Assembly: GCF_001540865.1 (NCBI RefSeq)
Contig: NC_033622.1
Coordinates: 5,725,721 to 5,789,720, forward strand
Length of the DNA: 64,000 bases
Direction: 5' to 3'
Source: Ananas comosus
Lineage: Eukaryota; Streptophyta; Magnoliopsida; Poales; Bromeliaceae
Part shown: positions 60,025-64,000 of the stretch, one piece after another
How positions within the stretch are numbered: position 1 is the stretch's first letter
Layout: each line of letters opens with the position of its first letter
The notes under the pieces: model-generated
What the model saw: the letters and a program-made list of their open reading frames with translations, nothing else
The model's database searches: none
Told to the model about the DNA's origin: nothing
Made by a program: the position numbers and the translations under genes

Positions 60025-60253
60025 GAATCCGGCTATGGTGCTTTTTAAAGCACAAAGCATTTGGTGCTTATAAGTCTTCCACCGTTAGATCTATCCCTTT
60101 GACCATGTTCACCCGTTAGATCATACTATTCAACCAACAACCCACTCAACCATAAGGGACCACTATCATCCTAACCGCACATCTCTTAATCCAAGGGCCG
60201 AAAACCTAAAAGTACCAACGACTTGGTACTTTTAAAAGCATAGGAGCTCAATT
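60025..60253. mobile_element. (TA)n-flanked short MITE, subfamily 2
   Basis: 229 bases, same interior as 54328-54555. Terminal hairpins AAAGCAC...GTGCTT and AAGTACC...GGTACTT. (TA)n on the left, TATATATG repeats on the right. Confidence 0.82.
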
Positions 60254-60559
60254 CTATATATATGTATATATATTTATACTATCTATAAAAGCGGATAGGA
60301 ATTGACAAACGGTATCCTAGATAGAATAAAAGAATATGACATATATTAAAAAAATTAAATAATTATAATTAACAAACTAAAAACAAATCAAATCAAATCA
60401 AATTTAGAAAATAAATTAAGATTCATGCCACTGCTTACATTTAAAAAATAGATTTAGATTTCATTTTATATTAAATTTATATTTAAATTTAAATTAACTA
60501 GTAAATGTGACGTGCATTGCACATGCACTATAACTAGTGCATATATATATAGAGAGAGA
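60254..60559. other. AT-rich interval
   Basis: No gene; simple A/T-rich sequence ending in (TA)n(GA)n. Confidence 0.5.
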
Positions 60560-61020
60560 GAGTCCGACTACTATACTATTATGAGTATGATTACCTTCGT
60601 ATTCATAAATCGTTCTCGATGATAGAGAATCCAAATCAGCGATCCATACCGTTAAATATGGTTAGAGCATTAAGACATTCCAGAAACTGAATTTCATAAT
60701 TTTTTGACATTATATATCTTACAAACAAAGGGCCTCAAAATTGACTTTTTTTTTAACATTCGATACAATGCTTTTTTTAATTAGCAGTATAGAAGAATCA
60801 AAATCAGTTGAATTTTTAATAAAAATCAATAACTCTTGTGTTGAATTTTAGAACCTTATCCTTTATGTTTAGGAGATCATCCGATTTTAACTGTTCATTT
60901 TCTAATAAATTTGAAAAATTACGAAACTCAGTTTCTAAATACTTCAAATGATCTAGATCATATTTAACGGTATGAATTTTCAATTTGGAAGCTTCACCAT
61001 CGAAAACGATCCTTACTTTA
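60560..61020. mobile_element. (TA)n-flanked foldback MITE, right end truncated
   Basis: Left end AGTCCGACTACTATACTATT and hairpin TTATGAGTA...TATTCATAA. Arms with CATACCGTTAAATATG and GATCATATTTAACGGTATG. The expected right hairpin and terminus are missing after 61020. Confidence 0.7.
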
Positions 61021-61077
61021 TACATATAAATATACACACATATATACATGCATATATATATAGAGAGAAAGAGAGAG

Positions 61078-61188
61078 AGTAGGGCTACTATGCTATTAAA
61101 AGCACAGTTGCCCTTGTGCTTCCTAACCATCCATCAATTTTAGGATAAGAGAGAAGAGAAATTGGAGAGAATTTCAAAGAGAAGATAC

Positions 61189-61190
<2 letters not shown>
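61078..61190. mobile_element. MITE end fragment
   Basis: AGTAGGGCTACTATGCTATT then a hairpin around GCACAGTTGCCCTTGTGC, matching one end of 63274-63529. The second end is absent. Confidence 0.55.
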
Positions 61191-61229
<39 letters not shown>

Positions 61230-61232
<3 letters not shown>

Positions 61233-61770
61233 TCCAGCTGGTATACTATTGGTAGAACGGAGGCCTTTGTGATACCAAGTTGTTTTCAATGATGCACCGT
61301 CCAAATCGACGATCGGCCCCGTTAGACTTGATCTACACTATTGAAAATATTTGGAAATGAAAATTCATAATTTTTCGACATTATTTATCTATCAAATGAA
61401 TACTCTAAAAATAGACGGCTGAAAATAAAAATCTCATAAAAAATGATATAAAAGACTTGAATTTAAGATCAGAGGTACTGATCTTACTCTGAATAGTGAA
61501 AAGAATTCTCAATAAAAATTTTATCAGATTTGAATTGTTTTACACCGTTAAATTTAGAAATGCATCACATCAACCATTAAAATTGTCAATTTTGAGACCT
61601 TTTGATCACTAGCCAAATGATGTCGAAAAATTATGAAATTTAGTTTTCAAATATTTTCAATAGTGTAGATCAAGTCTAACGGATCGATCGTCGATTTGGA
61701 AGCCGCATCATTGAAAACAACTTGGTAGCACAGAGGTCTTCATGTTATCGATACTATACCAGCCTAGTTC
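61230..61770. mobile_element. (TA)n-flanked foldback MITE
   Basis: Left AGTCCAGCTGGTATACTATT with a hairpin near GGAGGCCTTTG; right ATACTATACCAGCCTAGTTC. Arms CGACGATCGGCCCCGTTAGA and the inverse around 61665-61695. Preceded by (GA)n, followed by (TA)n. Confidence 0.82.
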
Positions 61771-61794
61771 TATATATATATATATATATATATA

Positions 61795-62333
61795 GAGTCC
61801 CACTACTATACTCTTATGAGTACGATCGTTCTCGTACTCATAAGTCGTTTTTGATGATAGAGTTTCCGAATCGGCGATCCATACCGTTAAACATTATCTA
61901 GAGCATTTAAAACTTCTAGAAATCAAATTTTATAATTTTTCGATATCATTTACCTTACGATCAAAAGCTTACAAAATTGACAATTTTTAACGGTCGGTAT
62001 GAGATATTTGCTAGTTTAACGGTGGAAAAGAATCGTAATAGATTGAATTTTTGATAGAAAATTCTATTCACTACCTAAATAAAGATCAATAACTCCGATC
62101 TTAAATTGAAGGATCCGATCATCTATTTTTAAGATGTCATTCGATTTTAACCGTTCATTTTATACCCGCTTGATGGACTTTATAATGATTTTGAAAAATT
62201 ACGCAATTTATTTTCTAGAAGTTTCAAATACTCTAGATCATTTTTAACGGTGTGGATCGTCGATTCGAAAAGTCCAACATCGAAAACAACTTATGAGTAA
62301 GAAGGGCTCTATACTCATAAAAGTATCGTAGCC

Positions 62334-62339
<6 letters not shown>
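61795..62339. mobile_element. (TA)n-flanked foldback MITE
   Basis: Left GAGTCCCACTACTATACTC with hairpin CTTATGAGTACGA...TCGTACTCATAAG; right GTATCGTAGCCCTACTC with CTTATGAGTA...TACTCATAA. Arms GATCCATACCGTTAAAC and GTTTTTAACGGTGTGGATC type. Followed by (TC)n. Confidence 0.82.
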
Positions 62340-62368
<29 letters not shown>

Positions 62369-62430
62369 AATCGTCATCCCCTCTCTCCCTCTGTCCATCT
62401 GCTTGATCTCTCTCTATATATATAATATAA

Positions 62431-62640
62431 ACTAGGCTGAATACTATTAATAACAACGCGCATGACTTGTGGCATTAATCTTTCTGCCCTGAGTTAAAAA
62501 TGTGCGATTAGGATATGTGGCCCCTAGTTGAGGAATGGTTAGTTAATAGTAGAACGAACAGATAAATGATAAAAGAGGTAAATTTAACGCAGAAAACTTA
62601 ATAGCAGACCAATGCTAGTGCTATCATATACCAGCCGGAC
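62431..62640. mobile_element. (TA)n-flanked short MITE
   Basis: Left ACTAGGCTGAATACTATTAA, right GCTATCATATACCAGCCGGAC. Interior is similar, inverted, to the subfamily of 54328-54555 (gtgcgattaggat...). About 210 bases. Confidence 0.7.
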
Positions 62641-62690
62641 TATATATAGTATATATTAATTATAGTATATATATATATAATATATATAAA

Positions 62691-63242
62691 CTCAGGCACT
62701 ATAATATCGAAGTAGCACGGACGATCCGCTGTCTAGCAAGTTGTTTTTCGATGATTGCGAGCTTCCATAAGTCGACAGATCGCTCCGTTAGACTGATCTA
62801 CACTATTGAAAGTATTAGAAACTAAATTCATCAATTTTTCGATATCATTTACCATATTCAAACAGATAGTCTAAATGAACGGCTGAAAATAAACAATCTC
62901 ATGAAAATGATGATAAAAGAATTTAAATTCATAGAATCAAATATATATATCACTACTCTAAATAGTGAAAAAATTCATAAAATTTATCGCATTGAGTGTC
63001 TTTACACCGTTACAACTCACAAACACACGTTGACATGGGGCGTGCCATCGCATTAAAATTATCAATTTTGAGATCTTTTTGATCACTAGTCAAATATTCC
63101 AAAAATCTGAAATTAGTTCCAAATACTTATCAATAGTGTATAGATCAAGTCTAATGGAGCCCGATCGTCGAGTGGAAGCCGCATCAGCGAAAACATACTT
63201 GGTAGCATGGACGCTCCGTGCACCGATACATCAGAACCGACT
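62691..63242. mobile_element. (TA)n-flanked foldback MITE
   Basis: Left CTCAGGCACTATAATATCGA with a hairpin around GCACGGACGATCCGCTGT; right GGTAGCATGGACGCTCCGTG. Same arms as 61230-61770 with more small indels. Confidence 0.75.
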
Positions 63243-63273
63243 CTATATAATATATATAATATATATATTATAT

Positions 63274-63529
63274 AGCAGGCTAATGGCCTATAAATGCATA
63301 GCACCCTTGTGCTTCTAAAGTTTCTAACCATGCCATCAATTTATGGTGATAGGGTGAGAGAGAGAAGAGATATTAGAGAGAAATTAAGGTTATCAATTTC
63401 TTATCTTTTTGAATATCTTCTAAATTTCTTTTCTCTCTCTCACCCTAACCACCCATCAAAATTGATGGATGGTTAAGAACTTAGGAGCACAAGGGCTGCT
63501 GTGCTCCTAATAGCACAGTAGCCACACTC
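63274..63529. mobile_element. (TA)n-flanked palindromic MITE
   Basis: Left AGCAGGCTAATGGCCTATAA, right AATAGCACAGTAGCCACACTC. Long inner palindrome: ACCATGCCATCAATTTATGG pairs with AATTGATGGATGGTTAAG, and GGTGAGAGAGAGAAGAG pairs with TTTCTCTCTCTCACC. Confidence 0.8.
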
Positions 63530-63538
63530 TATATATAT

Positions 63539-63574
<36 letters not shown>

Positions 63575-63731
63575 GTATGTACATACATACATGTATGTGT
63601 ATGTACATACATATATATGTAAGTGTATGTACAAACATACATGTATGTATTGTATGTATGTACATACATACATGGATGTATGTATGTATGTATATATATA
63701 TAGAGCTAATATATATATATATATATATATA
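63539..63731. repeat. (TA)n and (CATA)/(TGTA)n simple-repeat tract
   Basis: Alternating TATATA, ACATACAT and TGTATGTA runs. The long open frames over it (YIYIYI, MYVHTYM) are artefacts. Confidence 0.9.
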
Positions 63732-64000
63732 GAGCTAGGCTGGTACACTATCGGTAGCACAGGGGCCTTCGTGCTACTAAGTTGTTTTCAATTATGCAGC
63801 TTCCAAATCGACGATCGGCTCCGTTAGACTTGATCTACACTATTGAAAGTATTTAGAAACTAAATTTCATAATTTTTCGGCATCATTTACCTATCAAACA
63901 AATGGTCTAAAAATGAACGGCTGAAAATGAAAATCTCATAAAAAATGATGATAAAAAACTTAAATTTAAAATCAGAGATACTGATCTCACTCTAAATAGT
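63732..64000. mobile_element. (TA)n-flanked foldback MITE, cut by window end
   Basis: GAGCTAGGCTGGTACACTAT, hairpin GTAGCACAGGGGCCTTCGTG, then the arm CGACGATCGGCTCCGTTAGA; parallels 61230-61770 base for base over long stretches. The right half is outside the window. Confidence 0.8.

Noticed and set aside
63473..63827. Tyr/Ile- and Met/Tyr/His-rich ORFs
   Set aside because: Translate (TA)n and (CATA)n simple repeats.

Overview
This window is repeat-dense plant nuclear DNA. Several things point to a monocot: Tat- and Tekay-type Ty3/gypsy retrotransposons, an L1-type LINE, Cassandra and other TRIM elements, and many hAT, Mutator and Harbinger MITEs. Pineapple (Ananas) or a relative is my guess from the general look of the repeats; nothing in the sequence proves it. 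There is no prokaryotic gene organisation, and most long open frames are shadows of retroelements or simple repeats. Three unknown stretches are present: single n at 23942 and 43571, and a 79-base gap at 53537-53615.

Layout, left to right. 1-1412 is an antisense LTR fragment inserted in a decayed Tat gypsy element (1413-5885), whose spliced antisense extra ORF lies downstream of pol. 5886-8365 is LTR-like sequence, followed by a primer binding site and a heavily decayed Tekay-type gypsy (8366-14395). That element's integrase is split by a hAT element, which in turn holds a MITE carrying an inverted copy of 6240-6906. 14881-16510 is a decayed antisense LINE. 16950-21654 is a solo LTR with target-site duplication (TSD) TTGTC. 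21965-36248 is a tandem duplication of a roughly 3-kb unit; one copy is split by a nearly full-length antisense LINE (23682-30505) and the other by a TRIM array with a nested Cassandra. 39789-47284 is a second solo LTR (TSD TAGAT), itself containing a hAT element and a third solo LTR (41543-44085, TSD GGTCC). 48-53 kb holds two more hAT elements. 53-64 kb is a dense cluster of (TA)n-flanked foldback MITEs, with a subtilase fragment at about 57.7 kb and a TRIM at 58775-59288.

The only convincing host gene is a COP9 signalosome subunit 5 (CSN5/JAB1)-like gene on the minus strand. Three exons lie at 49940-51072 and two more at 32154-32445, across a roughly 17.5-kb intron filled by the solo LTRs. 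The reading phase is intact at the junctions, but the JAMM zinc-ligand Asp position reads Glu and the N-terminal exons are not in the window. The last two exons are duplicated as a decayed copy at 22033-22320. Because the two duplicate units can be compared, three TE insertions have paralogous empty sites and can be ordered after the duplication.
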